A stretch of 64,000 bases of DNA from Bacteroidales bacterium. GTDB lineage: Bacteria > Bacteroidota > Bacteroidia > Bacteroidales > JAGOPY01. A model generated the notes under the pieces. The model made no database searches. It was given only the letters and a program-made list of their open reading frames with translations, and was not told where the DNA came from. Positions 26,719-36,127 of this stretch are shown one piece after another. A program made the position numbers and the translations under genes. Location of the stretch: positions 224,117 through 288,116 of the forward strand of contig JAGOPY010000003.1 in NCBI GenBank assembly GCA_017991835.1, written 5' to 3'. Position 1 is the stretch's first letter. Each line of letters starts with the position of its first letter.

Positions 26719-27814
26719 TCCACATATCATTATCAGCGGCGGAGGTACCGGGGGGCATATTTTCCCGGCAATAGCCATAGCCAATGCCATCCGCAAAAAG
26801 CGGCCGGAAACCCGGATCCTTTTTATCGGTGCAAAAGGGCGTATGGAAATGGAAAAGGTGCCCAAAGCGGGTTACGAGATCAAAGCCTTGTGGATCAGCG
26901 GCCTTAAGAGGGAATTGTCAATACAGAACCTGCTTTTTCCGGTCAAAGTAATGTTCAGCCTGGTGAAAGCTATCGGAATCATCCGAAGATTCAAGGCCGA
27001 TCTGGCTGTCGGAGTGGGTGGATACGCCAGTGGCCCGGCGCTGAGAGCTGCAGGGTGGCTGGGGATTCCTACCGTAATCCAGGAACAGAATTCATTTCCC
27101 GGCATCACCAATAAAATGCTCGCTAAAAAAGCGGCGAAGATCTGTGTTGCTTACGAAGGGATGGAAAAGTATTTTCCGGCAGAAAAACTGGTTGTGACCG
27201 GCAACCCGGTCCGGAGAGAAGTCATCCTGACGGAAGGGAAAAGACAGGAGGCGGCGGAGTTCTTCGGACTTGATCCTGCGTTGCCCACCGTGCTCGTCAT
27301 CGGCGGAAGCCAGGGATCCTTATCCATCAATAATACGATCGAATCCCTTCTGCCAGGATTAAAAGAAAACGGCCTGCAGCTCCTCTGGCAGACAGGCCTG
27401 AACTTCAGGAACCGGGCCGAAGAATCCTGCCGGGCTGCCGTTTACGATAATGTTAAAGTTGCCGATTTCATCTACCGGATGGACCTTGCGTATGCCCTGG
27501 CCGACGCTGTGGTTTCCCGCGCCGGCGCCATCGCCATTGCCGAGCTTTCACTGGTTGGAAAAGCGGTCATCTTTATTCCTCTTCCCACAGCGGCAGAAGA
27601 TCACCAGATGAAAAATGCCCGCCGGCTTGAATTGCAAGAAGCCGCTATCGTCATCGAAGACAAGAAATCGAAGGAGGAGCTTCCGGGTGTTTTATTTAAC
27701 ATGATGAATGATAATATCTTAAGAAAGAAACTTGAAAAAAATATCGCGACATTCGGCATACCGGATGCTGACGAAAGGATTGCTGACCAAATACTGGGAT
27801 TAATATCGTCATGA
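26705..27814 (+). CDS. murG: Lipid II synthase MurG
   Basis: A 369-residue GT28 glycosyltransferase that adds GlcNAc to lipid I on the cytoplasmic membrane face. The N-terminal glycine-rich loop SGGGTGGHIFPAIAIANAI, QEQNSFPGITNKML, the donor-site SRAGAIAIAEL, and PTAAEDHQMKNA are typical. The start at 26705 (MSRPDPHIII) lies inside the end of ftsW. The longer open frame has no family similarity. It overlaps murC by four bases. Confidence 0.94.
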   Translation: MSRPDPHIIISGGGTGGHIFPAIAIANAIRKKRPETRILFIGAKGRMEMEKVPKAGYEIKALWISGLKRELSIQNLLFPVKVMFSLVKAIGIIRRFKADLAVGVGGYASGPALRAAGWLGIPTVIQEQNSFPGITNKMLAKKAAKICVAYEGMEKYFPAEKLVVTGNPVRREVILTEGKRQEAAEFFGLDPALPTVLVIGGSQGSLSINNTIESLLPGLKENGLQLLWQTGLNFRNRAEESCRAAVYDNVKVADFIYRMDLAYALADAVVSRAGAIAIAELSLVGKAVIFIPLPTAAEDHQMKNARRLELQEAAIVIEDKKSKEELPGVLFNMMNDNILRKKLEKNIATFGIPDADERIADQILGLISS

Positions 27815-29169
27815 ACCCATCATTCGGACATATCAGGAAAATATATTTTCTCGGCATCGGCGGCATCGGGATGAGCGCCCTTGCCCGTTATTTCCGCAGG
27901 AAAGGGCTCTCCATCCAAGGGTACGACAAAACCCCGACCACCCTTACCCGGCAGCTCGAAGCCGAAGGGATGGTGATCCATTACAGCGACGATATCTCCC
28001 TGATACCGCCGGATATTGACCTTATTGTATACACGCCGGCTGTGCCGGAATCACTTAACGAATATAAATTCCTCGCTTCCAGTGGGATCCGCATGATAAA
28101 ACGGGCCTTGGCTGTTGGAGAACTGACGGAAGGACGGACCACCGTCGCTGTCGCGGGGACACATGGAAAGACCTCCATCAGCTCGCTGATTGCCCATATC
28201 CTGATCGAAGCAGGCCGGCCCGTCACCGCGCTGATCGGCGGAATAGCCCGGAATTACGATTCCAACCTGGTCACCTCCGGGAAAGAGGAGATCATGGTCG
28301 TCGAAGCCGATGAGTACGACCGCTCATTCCTGCATCTCCATCCCGATATCGCCGTCATCTCCGCCATTGATGCCGACCACCTCGACATTTACGGATCGAC
28401 GGGCAGCCTGCAGCAATCGTTCAGCGAATTTGCCGCTCATATCAAACCGGGCGGTATGCTGGCGCTGCGCGAAGGGATTGAGGTTGATCTCAAAGGCACT
28501 TTCGAAACCGTCACCTACTCGGTGGAGGGGAATGCCGATATTTCGGCTCTGAGCCCGGTTATCCGCGAGGGCAGACAACGGTTCGACATGAGCCTGAACG
28601 GCAGGATGGTACGCGATGTGGCCCTCCGCATCCCGGGCCGTCACAACGTGGAAAACGCGATGGCCGCTGCGGCCGTATGCGTCAAACTGGGTGTGTCGCC
28701 GGAACAGATTGCGGCAGCGGTCAGCACCTTCACCGGCGTTACACGTCGCTACGACGTGAGGCTGGATGAGCCCGGCCCGGTGTATATCGACGACTATGCC
28801 CACCATCCCAGGGAACTTGAGGCGTTCATATCCGCTGTCAGGATGATGTACCCGGGTAAAAAGCTGACCGGCATGTTCCAGCCCCATCTGTACAGCCGGA
28901 CGCGAGACCTGGCCGACGGATTTGCGCAAAGCCTTGACCTGCTTGATGAAGCATGGCTGCTTGACATTTATCCCGCCAGGGAATTGCCCATTCCGGGAGT
29001 ATCATCCGAAATGATCCTCGAAAAAATGAAGCTGCCGCATAAGAAAATCGTGAGCCGCGAACAGGCACTGCAATCCCTTACGGAAAACAGGCCCGAAATC
29101 TTCCTGACCATTGGCGCAGGCGATATCGACCTTCTGGTCGGAAAAATCGAAAAAATACTCCGGGCATGA
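27811..29169 (+). CDS. murC: UDP-MurNAc:L-alanine ligase MurC
   Basis: A 452-residue Mur ligase catalysing the first amino-acid addition to UDP-MurNAc. N-terminal FLGIGGIGMSALARY, the ATP loop VAGTHGKTSISSLIAHI at about 112-128, and DDYAHHPRELEA at about 328 are characteristic. It is joined to murG and ftsQ by ATGA overlaps on both sides, so translation of the three is coupled. Confidence 0.95.
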   Translation: MNPSFGHIRKIYFLGIGGIGMSALARYFRRKGLSIQGYDKTPTTLTRQLEAEGMVIHYSDDISLIPPDIDLIVYTPAVPESLNEYKFLASSGIRMIKRALAVGELTEGRTTVAVAGTHGKTSISSLIAHILIEAGRPVTALIGGIARNYDSNLVTSGKEEIMVVEADEYDRSFLHLHPDIAVISAIDADHLDIYGSTGSLQQSFSEFAAHIKPGGMLALREGIEVDLKGTFETVTYSVEGNADISALSPVIREGRQRFDMSLNGRMVRDVALRIPGRHNVENAMAAAAVCVKLGVSPEQIAAAVSTFTGVTRRYDVRLDEPGPVYIDDYAHHPRELEAFISAVRMMYPGKKLTGMFQPHLYSRTRDLADGFAQSLDLLDEAWLLDIYPARELPIPGVSSEMILEKMKLPHKKIVSREQALQSLTENRPEIFLTIGAGDIDLLVGKIEKILRA

Positions 29170-29957
29170 AGAAACTCCTGAACATACTGTTCCTGATCTT
29201 CCTGATGGCTGCCGTCATCATCCTGCCGGCTTTCACCGACCTGGAGCACCACCGGAATGTGTACCGTGAGTTCACCGTCGAAGTCCTGAACCAGACCGAT
29301 AAATCGCTCATAACAACATCGGAGATCCATGAACTCGTCAGGAAAAACTTTGGTGAGATCAAAGGATCGCCCGTATCGATCATCGATATCGATAAAATGG
29401 AAAAACTGGTTGATAGTAATCCATATGTCTCAGCCTGTGAGGTTTACAAAACGATGGACTGTGAACTAATCCTGAAAGCCAGGGTCAGGGAGCCGCTGGT
29501 GCGGATTGCAAATCAACAGGGAGAGCAATTTTACCTCGACCTGAACGGTTGTGCTATGCCGCTGAGCCCGGCCCATCCTTCGCATGTCACCCTGGCCGGC
29601 GGTAATATCCCCGAACGGCTGATGTCGATCGATAAATCGGAAAAACCGCTGGACAAGTTCGATCGGAGCTCCGTTTTGCACCAGATCTACCCCGTTGCAT
29701 ATGCCATTTCCCGGGATGAGTTCCTGGAATCATTCATCGACCAGATCTATATCCACGAAAACGGGGAAATAGAGCTGGTACCCCGCGTCGGTTCACAGGT
29801 CATCCTGTTCGGAAGCGGGGAAGATGCCGCCGAGAAGCTGGAAAACCTCAAGGTCTTCTACCGGAAAGTGATGCGGAATATCGACTGGAATACCTATAAA
29901 ACGATCAATTTAAAATATAAGAACCAGGTAGTTTGTATAAAAAACCCAACACTATGA
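29166..29957 (+). CDS. ftsQ: Cell division protein FtsQ
   Basis: A 263-residue bitopic protein with an N-terminal membrane span (about 5-23) and a periplasmic part. That part contains a POTRA-like region (about 40-110, INTTSEIHELVRKNF-like, with MEKLVDSNPYVSACEVYKTM) and a beta domain after it. FtsQ links early and late division proteins with FtsL/FtsB. The sequence is divergent, as usual in Bacteroidota, but the position between murC and ftsA makes the call firm. The stop overlaps the ftsA start by four bases. Confidence 0.88.
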   Translation: MKKLLNILFLIFLMAAVIILPAFTDLEHHRNVYREFTVEVLNQTDKSLITTSEIHELVRKNFGEIKGSPVSIIDIDKMEKLVDSNPYVSACEVYKTMDCELILKARVREPLVRIANQQGEQFYLDLNGCAMPLSPAHPSHVTLAGGNIPERLMSIDKSEKPLDKFDRSSVLHQIYPVAYAISRDEFLESFIDQIYIHENGEIELVPRVGSQVILFGSGEDAAEKLENLKVFYRKVMRNIDWNTYKTINLKYKNQVVCIKNPTL

Positions 29958-31366
29958 ATAAGTCGGATATTATCGTCGGATTAGACATCGGCACCACCAA
30001 AATCGCCGCCATTGTAGGGCGAAGAAACGAGCACGGAAAAATAGAAATTCTCGGATACGGCAACACCCAGTCGATCGGGGTGAAGAGAGGCGTCGTATCA
30101 AACATCGAAAACACGGTCCAATCCATCCGTACCGCTGTCGAGATGGCCGAAAAGAGCTCCGGTGTGGAGATCCGGTATGTGAATGTCGGAATTGCCGGAC
30201 AGCACATCAAAAGCCTGCAACACAAAGGGACCATTATCAGGCGCGATATCGAAAACGAGATCACCCAGCAGGACATCGACACCCTCCACCAGAACATGTT
30301 CAACCTGAACATGAATCCCGGGGAGGAGATCATCGATGTGATCGCGCAGGAGTATATTGTCGATGGGGAAGAGGACGTCAAGCAGCCGATCGGTATGCTG
30401 GGCAACACACTCGAAGCCAACTTTCATATTATCATCGGCCAGACTGCGGCAGCCAAGAACATTTACAAGTGCGTCAGGAAAGCGGGGCTGGAAGTGGTCG
30501 ATTTGATCCTTGAGCCGATCGCATCGGCCGACGCAGTGCTCGGCGAAGAAGAAAAAGAGGCCGGCGTCGTGCTGGTGGATATCGGCGGTGGTACGACCGA
30601 CATTGCCATCTTCCAGGACGGGATCATCCGGCATACGTCTGTTATCCCTTTCGGTGGTGAAATCCTGACGGAAGACATCAAGGAAGGTTGCTCCATCATC
30701 CGGAAACATGCCGAAGAACTGAAGATCAGGTTCGGATCGGCGCTGGCCAGCGAAAACCGCGAAGACGAAGTGGTTGCCATACCCGGGTTGCGCGGACGCC
30801 AGCCCAAGGAGATCACGCTCAAGAACCTCGCCAGCATTATCCAGGCCCGCATGGAAGAGATCATCGAGCATGTTTATTATGAGATCAAAAACTCGGGATA
30901 TGAGAAGAAACTGATTGCCGGCATTGTGCTCACCGGCGGCGGTTCGCTGCTGAAACACCTGGCGCAGCTCACCGAATTCATGACCGGGATGGACACCCGG
31001 ATCGGCTACCCGAACGAGCACCTGGCGCCGGAGACGCTGGACGAAATGGCCAGCCCGATGTATGCCACCGGTATCGGCCTCGTTATCCAGGGAATCGAAC
31101 GGCAGATCAGGGAACAGGTCAGGTCGGGGAACAAGATGCAGGATAAGGCGCCACAGACCAGGGAACAGGTGTTGCCTACCCAGGCCCCTCCTGCCCCGGC
31201 ACCTTCGCAGGAACAAAAACCGGAACCCCTCCCCGAAACTGTGGATGATGAGCCTGAAATGCAAGAGAAAGAAGAGATTGAAGATGAAAAACCGGTTGAA
31301 AAGAAACCGAGGAACAACGGGTTCCTGAAACGGATCCAGGACTGGTTTGAAGGAGATGAGGTATAG
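29954..31366 (+). CDS. ftsA: Cell division protein FtsA
   Basis: A 470-residue actin-fold ATPase that tethers FtsZ to the membrane. The phosphate-1 loop VGLDIGTTKIAAIVG, VLVDIGGGTTDIAIF and LTGGGSLLKHL are present. A Pro/Glu-rich linker (about 400-450) leads to a C-terminal amphipathic helix (GFLKRIQDWFEGDEV), the membrane-targeting sequence. The start at 29954 is chosen because it gives MNKSDIIVGLDIG and overlaps the ftsQ stop in the same ATGA pattern as the other junctions. Confidence 0.95.
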   Translation: MNKSDIIVGLDIGTTKIAAIVGRRNEHGKIEILGYGNTQSIGVKRGVVSNIENTVQSIRTAVEMAEKSSGVEIRYVNVGIAGQHIKSLQHKGTIIRRDIENEITQQDIDTLHQNMFNLNMNPGEEIIDVIAQEYIVDGEEDVKQPIGMLGNTLEANFHIIIGQTAAAKNIYKCVRKAGLEVVDLILEPIASADAVLGEEEKEAGVVLVDIGGGTTDIAIFQDGIIRHTSVIPFGGEILTEDIKEGCSIIRKHAEELKIRFGSALASENREDEVVAIPGLRGRQPKEITLKNLASIIQARMEEIIEHVYYEIKNSGYEKKLIAGIVLTGGGSLLKHLAQLTEFMTGMDTRIGYPNEHLAPETLDEMASPMYATGIGLVIQGIERQIREQVRSGNKMQDKAPQTREQVLPTQAPPAPAPSQEQKPEPLPETVDDEPEMQEKEEIEDEKPVEKKPRNNGFLKRIQDWFEGDEV

Positions 31367-31457
31367 CTTCAGTTATCAACAATCAACCTGTTTATAATTA
31401 ATCATATAAAAAACAAATCCAATTCAGAAAAGAAATATTTTTAAATTCCTGTAGACC

Positions 31458-33185
31458 ATGAAAGAAATGATCCAATTTGATATGCCGAAGAACCAGTCTT
31501 CCATCATAAAAGTCATAGGCGTAGGGGGCGGCGGGTCCAATGCGGTGAACCACATGTTCCGCCAGGGAATCAAAGGTGTAGACTTTATCATCTGCAACAC
31601 CGATGCCCAGGCCATGGAATCGTCACCCGTCCCTTCCAAGATCCAGTTAGGCGAAAAAGGGCTGGGCGCCGGCTCCGTACCCGCGGTCGGCAGGGAAGCT
31701 GCACTGAACAGAATAGAACAGATCCGTGAGATCCTGGAGAAAAATACCCAGATGCTTTTTATCACCGCCGGCATGGGCGGCGGAACCGGCACGGGCGCCG
31801 CACCGGTGATTGCCCAGGTGGCCCGCGAACTCGGTATCCTGACCGTCGGCATCGTGACCATCCCCTTTGCTTTCGAAGGAAAGAAAAGGAGGACACAGGC
31901 CGATGAAGGTCTCCTGGAATTGAAGAAATATGTCGATACCCTGGTGATCATCTGCAACGACAAGCTCCGGGAGCTTTGCGGCGACCTCAAGCTCTCTGCG
32001 GCTTTCGACAAAGCCGACGATGTGCTCACCACGGCAGCCAAAGGTATTGCCGAGATCATCACCGTTACCGGCTACATCAACGTCGATTTTGAAGATGTTA
32101 AAACGGTAATGAAAGAGAGTGGTAAAGCCATCATGGGCTATGCCCAGGCCGAAGGCGAGAACCGCGCCCTGGATGCGGTGAAAGGCGCCCTCTCTTCTCC
32201 CCTGCTCAACGACAATGATATCGAAGGCGCCAGCAATGTGCTGCTCTACATCACCTCGGGCGAAGAAGAAATTTCGATGGATGAGGTGACGGAAATTACC
32301 GACTACATACAGCAGGAGGCCAAATCGCAGGCCGAGATCATCTGGGGCAACGGCTACGATGACAAACTGGGCAAAAGTATCAGCATCACGCTGATCGCCA
32401 CAGGATTTGAACCGCAAAAAAAAGGGGATGCCCAGGATAACCGCGTTGTCCACACCCTGGGTAACCAGACAGTAGCGGCAACGCCCGTGCCCGAAACGCA
32501 GGCCATCGACGACAGCCTGATGAATGCCCGGACCTTTGAGCTTCTCCGGAAACCGGCCATGGAAGAGACGGCAGAGAATGAAGCCGTTGAAGAAGAATCG
32601 TTTAGCGAGCCCGAAACCGCTGAAGCGACTGGCGAAGAATCCGAAATGGAGACCGTCAGCGTCGAAGCGCCGGTGATGGAGGAAAAACAGGAGATGAATA
32701 TCCCCGAGCCGGAAGACCGGACGTTTGTTTTTGAATTTCAGCAGCCCGAAGAGATCAGCCGGGAAGAGCAGGAAGTGGTGCAGCCCGAATACCAGCCGAT
32801 CGTCAACCGGATTGGCCGGGACGATCAGCCCGAGCGCCCTGTATCCGGCAAACAGGAGGAGATCAGGCCGTTCGAGGTCTATGTCAAAAAGCCGGGTGGC
32901 GAAACATTCCGGGATACGGAAAAGGTCTTTACGCGTCCTTCGGTGGATCTGCGTTCACAGGAGCGGATTGAGCGGCTGAGGAACCTGAGCCTGAAGATGC
33001 ACCAGGAGAGCGTGATCGAAGAGTTGGAGAATGAGCCCGCCTATGTCAGGCGGAATGTGGAACTAAAGAACTTCACCTCATCAGGCGAAGCCCATGTTTC
33101 AAAATATTCGCTGTACGAAGATCCTGAGACCCGGAATACGGAGATCCGGTCGGGGAATTCGTACTTGCATGATAATGTTGACTGA
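31458..33185 (+). CDS. ftsZ: Cell division protein FtsZ with long C-terminal extension
   Basis: A 575-residue tubulin homologue that forms the Z ring. GTP-binding motifs are clear: GGGGSNAVNHM near 24, the tubulin signature GGGTGTGAAPVIA near 105, and the synergy-loop region NVDFEDVKTVM. The globular GTPase ends near residue 320. The remaining 250 or so residues form an acidic, probably disordered linker, and a conserved-looking C-terminal segment (about 480-575, SKYSLYEDPETRNTEIR) may bind FtsA or other partners. This is much longer than the E. coli protein (383 residues) but in keeping with Bacteroidota. A 91-base AT-rich gap separates it from ftsA. Confidence 0.95.
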   Translation: MKEMIQFDMPKNQSSIIKVIGVGGGGSNAVNHMFRQGIKGVDFIICNTDAQAMESSPVPSKIQLGEKGLGAGSVPAVGREAALNRIEQIREILEKNTQMLFITAGMGGGTGTGAAPVIAQVARELGILTVGIVTIPFAFEGKKRRTQADEGLLELKKYVDTLVIICNDKLRELCGDLKLSAAFDKADDVLTTAAKGIAEIITVTGYINVDFEDVKTVMKESGKAIMGYAQAEGENRALDAVKGALSSPLLNDNDIEGASNVLLYITSGEEEISMDEVTEITDYIQQEAKSQAEIIWGNGYDDKLGKSISITLIATGFEPQKKGDAQDNRVVHTLGNQTVAATPVPETQAIDDSLMNARTFELLRKPAMEETAENEAVEEESFSEPETAEATGEESEMETVSVEAPVMEEKQEMNIPEPEDRTFVFEFQQPEEISREEQEVVQPEYQPIVNRIGRDDQPERPVSGKQEEIRPFEVYVKKPGGETFRDTEKVFTRPSVDLRSQERIERLRNLSLKMHQESVIEELENEPAYVRRNVELKNFTSSGEAHVSKYSLYEDPETRNTEIRSGNSYLHDNVD

Positions 33186-33205
33186 ACCCGGATAATAACA
33201 GAGCC

Positions 33206-33661
33206 ATGGACCTTGAGAATAGGATCAATACGGATATCAAGCAGGCGATGATGGCTAAAGATAGCCGGAAGCTGGAGGCTTTGCGGGCGATCAAAGCGGC
33301 CTTGCTGCTGGCAAAGACGAGCAAAGAGGCGGTGAACGGGGAAATTTCGGATGAAGCGGGCCTGAAACTCTTACAGAAACTGGTCAAACAGCGGCACGAG
33401 TCGGCTGAGATGTACACGGCCGGCGGGCGCACCGACCTGGCGGAGGTAGAGTTGTACCAGGCATCCGTTATTGAGGAGTATCTGCCTAAACAGTTGGGAA
33501 AGGAACAGATCAGGGCCGGTTTGGAGCAGATCATCCGGGATACCGGCGCATCCGGGCTGAAGGATCTCGGGCGTGTGATGGGACAGGCGTCGAAGCTGTT
33601 TGCCGGGAAGGCCGACAATAAAGTAGTGGCGGAACTTGTAAAGGAACTGCTGGGAAACTGA
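33206..33661 (+). CDS. GatB/YqeY domain protein
   Basis: A 151-residue helical protein of the YqeY family, which resembles the tail domain of the GatB subunit of Asp/Glu-tRNA amidotransferase. Diagnostic parts are ALRAIKAALLLAKTSKEAVN, KLVKQRHESAEMYTAGGRTDLAEVE and the C-terminal GLKDLGRVMGQASKLFAGKADNKVV (cited in parts). Its role is uncertain; tRNA-dependent or replication-linked functions have been suggested for the family. It follows ftsZ by 20 bases and ends at a strong terminator, so it is probably the last gene of the dcw transcript. Confidence 0.87.
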   Translation: MDLENRINTDIKQAMMAKDSRKLEALRAIKAALLLAKTSKEAVNGEISDEAGLKLLQKLVKQRHESAEMYTAGGRTDLAEVELYQASVIEEYLPKQLGKEQIRAGLEQIIRDTGASGLKDLGRVMGQASKLFAGKADNKVVAELVKELLGN

Positions 33662-33718
33662 TATTTAAGATAAGCATATCGCAAAGATGTGTTCTTTCAT
33701 GATTGGGTTTGACAAAAC

Positions 33719-33748
33719 AAAAAGGCTGCCGGGATGGCAGCCTTTTTA
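33719..33748 (+). terminator. Rho-independent terminator of the dcw/yqeY operon
   Basis: The stem AAAAAGGCTGCC / GGCAGCCTTTTT with a GGGAT loop provides 12 paired bases. The closing T run is built into the stem. It ends the long plus-strand operon about 60 bases after the YqeY stop. Almost the same GGCTGCC stem is used by terminators at 59.4 and 62.4 kb. Confidence 0.9.
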
Positions 33749-33985
33749 ATTTCGGTATTTCCACGAATCCAACCCATTTAACATCCCCCCTCGGTTTATA
33801 TAAACTGATTCTAAATCTGCTCATTCTATTGATTTAAGGATAATAATTTCTTATATTTGATGCAACTAAATATTTTCTGAACAAGTAAGTTGCTTGAAGG
33901 GGAATATTTCCTTTAGATCATAAATGTCCAAGCTATTCTTCGTTTGAAACAAGAAGTATTATATTATTCAATAATTTCTAAAGCC
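33749..33985. other. AT-rich spacer before the bacteriocin-like gene
   Basis: This 237-base stretch holds no convincing gene. It marks a sharp drop in GC content relative to the dcw operon, continuing to about 35.94 kb. A promoter-like pair lies at 33828-33859. An in-frame upstream start at 33944 could extend the following gene by 14 residues. Confidence 0.5.
33828..33859 (+). promoter_or_regulatory. Promoter for the fulvocin-like gene
   Basis: ATTG (33828-33831), a 20-base spacer, and TATATTTG (33852-33859) match the Bacteroidota -33/-7 pattern. The next start codon is about 125 bases downstream. Confidence 0.55.
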
Positions 33986-34651
33986 ATGAAAGCAAAATTA
34001 AGGATCAGCATGGAAGTGTTTTTAACCTGTAGCATTCTTGTTTCCATTTTAACCAATTGTTCACAAGAATCAAAATATAGTTGTGATGAGGAAGTTAATC
34101 AATGGGTTAAATATCATTTAAAGGACTTGCAAGACATTACCCGAACTGAACTAGCAGGTTATCCTTTTAATTATCAGGTAGCGATATTTCGATCGCTTGA
34201 TGCTGATAAAAAATCTGAGATATGGATTGAAAAGGTTGATAGTATTCAATTATATAATTGGCCTCAAAATTTTTATCCTTATATTGATAGCTTGAAAACG
34301 AGAATCCAAGCAGACTTTTTCGAAGCAGAAAATGCGACTTCATCAAAAGCTTATTGTAGTACATTACTAAGCTACATATTAAGTTTACAAGGTATTGATA
34401 CAAGTCAGGTAGTCTGCAGTTTTTACACAATAATGACAATCAGCGAAATAGAACAAGGCGTTTATGCTCAGCAGCCGGGACCTCAGAATTGTATTTGTAA
34501 TTGGGATATAACTTGTTCGATACTTAATGCAGGACTGTGTGAAGATGGTCTGGATGGATGTATGGCAACTGATGACGGATGCGGATTCCTCTATATGTAC
34601 TCTTGTGAAGGTGATTGTACAGACATGGTTGTCAAACCTGATGAAAATTAA
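33986..34651 (+). CDS. Fulvocin C-related bacteriocin precursor (putative lipoprotein)
   Basis: A 221-residue protein with three parts. The first is an N-terminal lipoprotein-type signal (about 1-26, ending SILTNCS). The second is a middle region with a regular hydrophilic look. The third is a Cys-rich C-terminal block of about 45 residues with eight cysteines in the pattern C-x-C-x5-C-x7-C-x6-C-x6-C-x7-C-x3-C. Fulvocin C of Myxococcus is, from memory, a 45-residue peptide with four disulfides, and NCBI names related long precursors 'fulvocin C-related'. The eight-Cys tail suggests a disulfide-rich antibacterial peptide released from a larger exported protein. The following gene encodes a membrane protein with a thioredoxin-like domain that could form or mend these disulfides. 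The start is ATG 33986; ATG 33944 is possible. Low GC content suggests transfer. Confidence 0.65.
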   Translation: MKAKLRISMEVFLTCSILVSILTNCSQESKYSCDEEVNQWVKYHLKDLQDITRTELAGYPFNYQVAIFRSLDADKKSEIWIEKVDSIQLYNWPQNFYPYIDSLKTRIQADFFEAENATSSKAYCSTLLSYILSLQGIDTSQVVCSFYTIMTISEIEQGVYAQQPGPQNCICNWDITCSILNAGLCEDGLDGCMATDDGCGFLYMYSCEGDCTDMVVKPDEN

Positions 34652-35936
34652 CATCTTTTATAAAAGATATCTCAATATTAAGGGAATTAAGACAATCATT
34701 ATCACGTTGCGTGGTAATAAATACTTCATGTCGCTATTCCCTTTCCTGGTTTTAATTCCTTCTTTTTTAATAAATACAAGGGAAATTAATTTCTTCATTT
34801 ATAATGGATGTATCATTTATCTAATAACAGGGTATTGGAAACCATCAGATGCAAGTCTTCAACTAACAATAGTCAGGAGTATAACTAATATCTTCTTTTT
34901 AATTTTTATTATTTGTTTTTTTGTTTTCGTCGAGTATCATCACAAACTTGAAAGTACTTATATTTTTAAAATTTTACCTTTTATATTAATTTGTATACCA
35001 GCTTTTTTTCTTTCCTTTTGTTCAGGTTACTTCCTTAGGTATAAAATCAAACGATCAACACTGGGTAGATTTATCTATCTTATACTCTTAATTAATTTAT
35101 TGATGATTAATTCGGGAGCCTTCGGTTGGGCCATGCAATGTAGTATGGGAGGATTGCTATTTATCTATGGTGGATACAAACTAGCTACAACGAGACTTAA
35201 GCAAAATAGCTTAGTATTATTTTCTTTAAGTGGTCCATTATTTTTAATTGAATCGATCTTTATGTTTAAGGATGGTCTCTACCATTTATTGCCAAATATC
35301 CTTATTTTACTTTTTGGAACAGGAATAGGAATAGGCCTAAAGATATTATTTTTAAATGGACGTCATAATATATTTTATGTGTCTTTATCATTGGGGCTAT
35401 TATTTTCATTATTATGTTACTTCATCACTCTTAATTGGTGTGAATATGTATTTACTATAAAAGATGATTACAGAATTAATAATTTCGAATTAAACTTTAG
35501 AACCCTGGACGGGCACGAAATGAACAATAGTAGTTTCATGGGTAAATTAACCGTCCTATATTTATGGACAACCTCCTGTAGAGTATGCTTTAAGAAAATG
35601 CCCGAGGTTGAAAAGTTAACCAATACCTTTATTAAAGAGAAAGATATTCAAATCTTTTCTGTAGTGGTACCAAATAACGATTATGACTCAATATGCATTT
35701 CGACCATATTTGAACTTTCAGAAAAATATGCTATTAATTATGGTATTTCAATGGATCCTGTAAGTATTGTCAATGAGAATCTTAATTTTAACTCTTTTCC
35801 ACTTGTAATTGTAGTCAATAACACCGGAAATCTTATATATAAAGGCAGGTTCAATAATAATCCGTTGGTCTTGGTCAACAACATTTCTTCCATAGTAAAA
35901 AAAGAATATACAAATTCCATTCTTATAGATGAATAA
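34641..35936 (+). CDS. Polytopic membrane protein with C-terminal thioredoxin domain
   Basis: A 431-residue protein with about nine hydrophobic segments (residues 20-290, MauE/DoxX-like in general appearance) followed by a periplasmic thioredoxin/TlpA-like domain (about 300-425). The active-site motif is W-T-T-S-C-R-V-C at about 315-322, and a Pro in NSFPLVIVV marks the expected cis-proline. It overlaps the fulvocin-like gene by 11 bases and shares its AT-rich composition. The two were probably acquired together. The likely job is oxidation or isomerisation of the Cys-rich peptide, fed by electrons through the membrane part. Immunity or export are alternatives. The start at 34641 is chosen because the longer frame lies wholly inside the upstream gene. 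Confidence 0.65.
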   Translation: MKINIFYKRYLNIKGIKTIIITLRGNKYFMSLFPFLVLIPSFLINTREINFFIYNGCIIYLITGYWKPSDASLQLTIVRSITNIFFLIFIICFFVFVEYHHKLESTYIFKILPFILICIPAFFLSFCSGYFLRYKIKRSTLGRFIYLILLINLLMINSGAFGWAMQCSMGGLLFIYGGYKLATTRLKQNSLVLFSLSGPLFLIESIFMFKDGLYHLLPNILILLFGTGIGIGLKILFLNGRHNIFYVSLSLGLLFSLLCYFITLNWCEYVFTIKDDYRINNFELNFRTLDGHEMNNSSFMGKLTVLYLWTTSCRVCFKKMPEVEKLTNTFIKEKDIQIFSVVVPNNDYDSICISTIFELSEKYAINYGISMDPVSIVNENLNFNSFPLVIVVNNTGNLIYKGRFNNNPLVLVNNISSIVKKEYTNSILIDE

Positions 35937-35945
35937 AGTACTACC

Positions 35946-36127
35946 CAAAATTCAGTCCACGGTTTAAGTTGAAAAACGATTAATTTTACCCTTTGCAATC
36001 CTGAAAACCAGATAATTGATGTACCCCTCCGGAAATTCCACAATCAATAGGTACAATCCCAATGGATATATCAGTTCGATAGCACGAGGTGATACGGAAA
36101 AAGATATCTGGAGGCTTGAAGAAATGA
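35946..36127 (+). repeat. Direct repeat, left copy (Rhs core fragment and its upstream flank)
   Basis: This segment is repeated with point differences and a small insertion at 37755-37946. The match includes an upstream non-coding part (AAAATTCAGTCCAC versus AAAATCCAGACCAC, and TAATTTTA in both) and the coding stretch ISSIARGDTEKDIWRLEEMN. The two copies bracket the Rhs tip and its putative immunity gene, which suggests insertion or exchange by homologous recombination. Confidence 0.75.

Noticed and set aside
30098..31264. 388-codon minus-strand frame across ftsA
   Set aside because: Long only because of the GC-rich codon pattern of ftsA. The forward frame has all FtsA motifs, and the reverse product has none.
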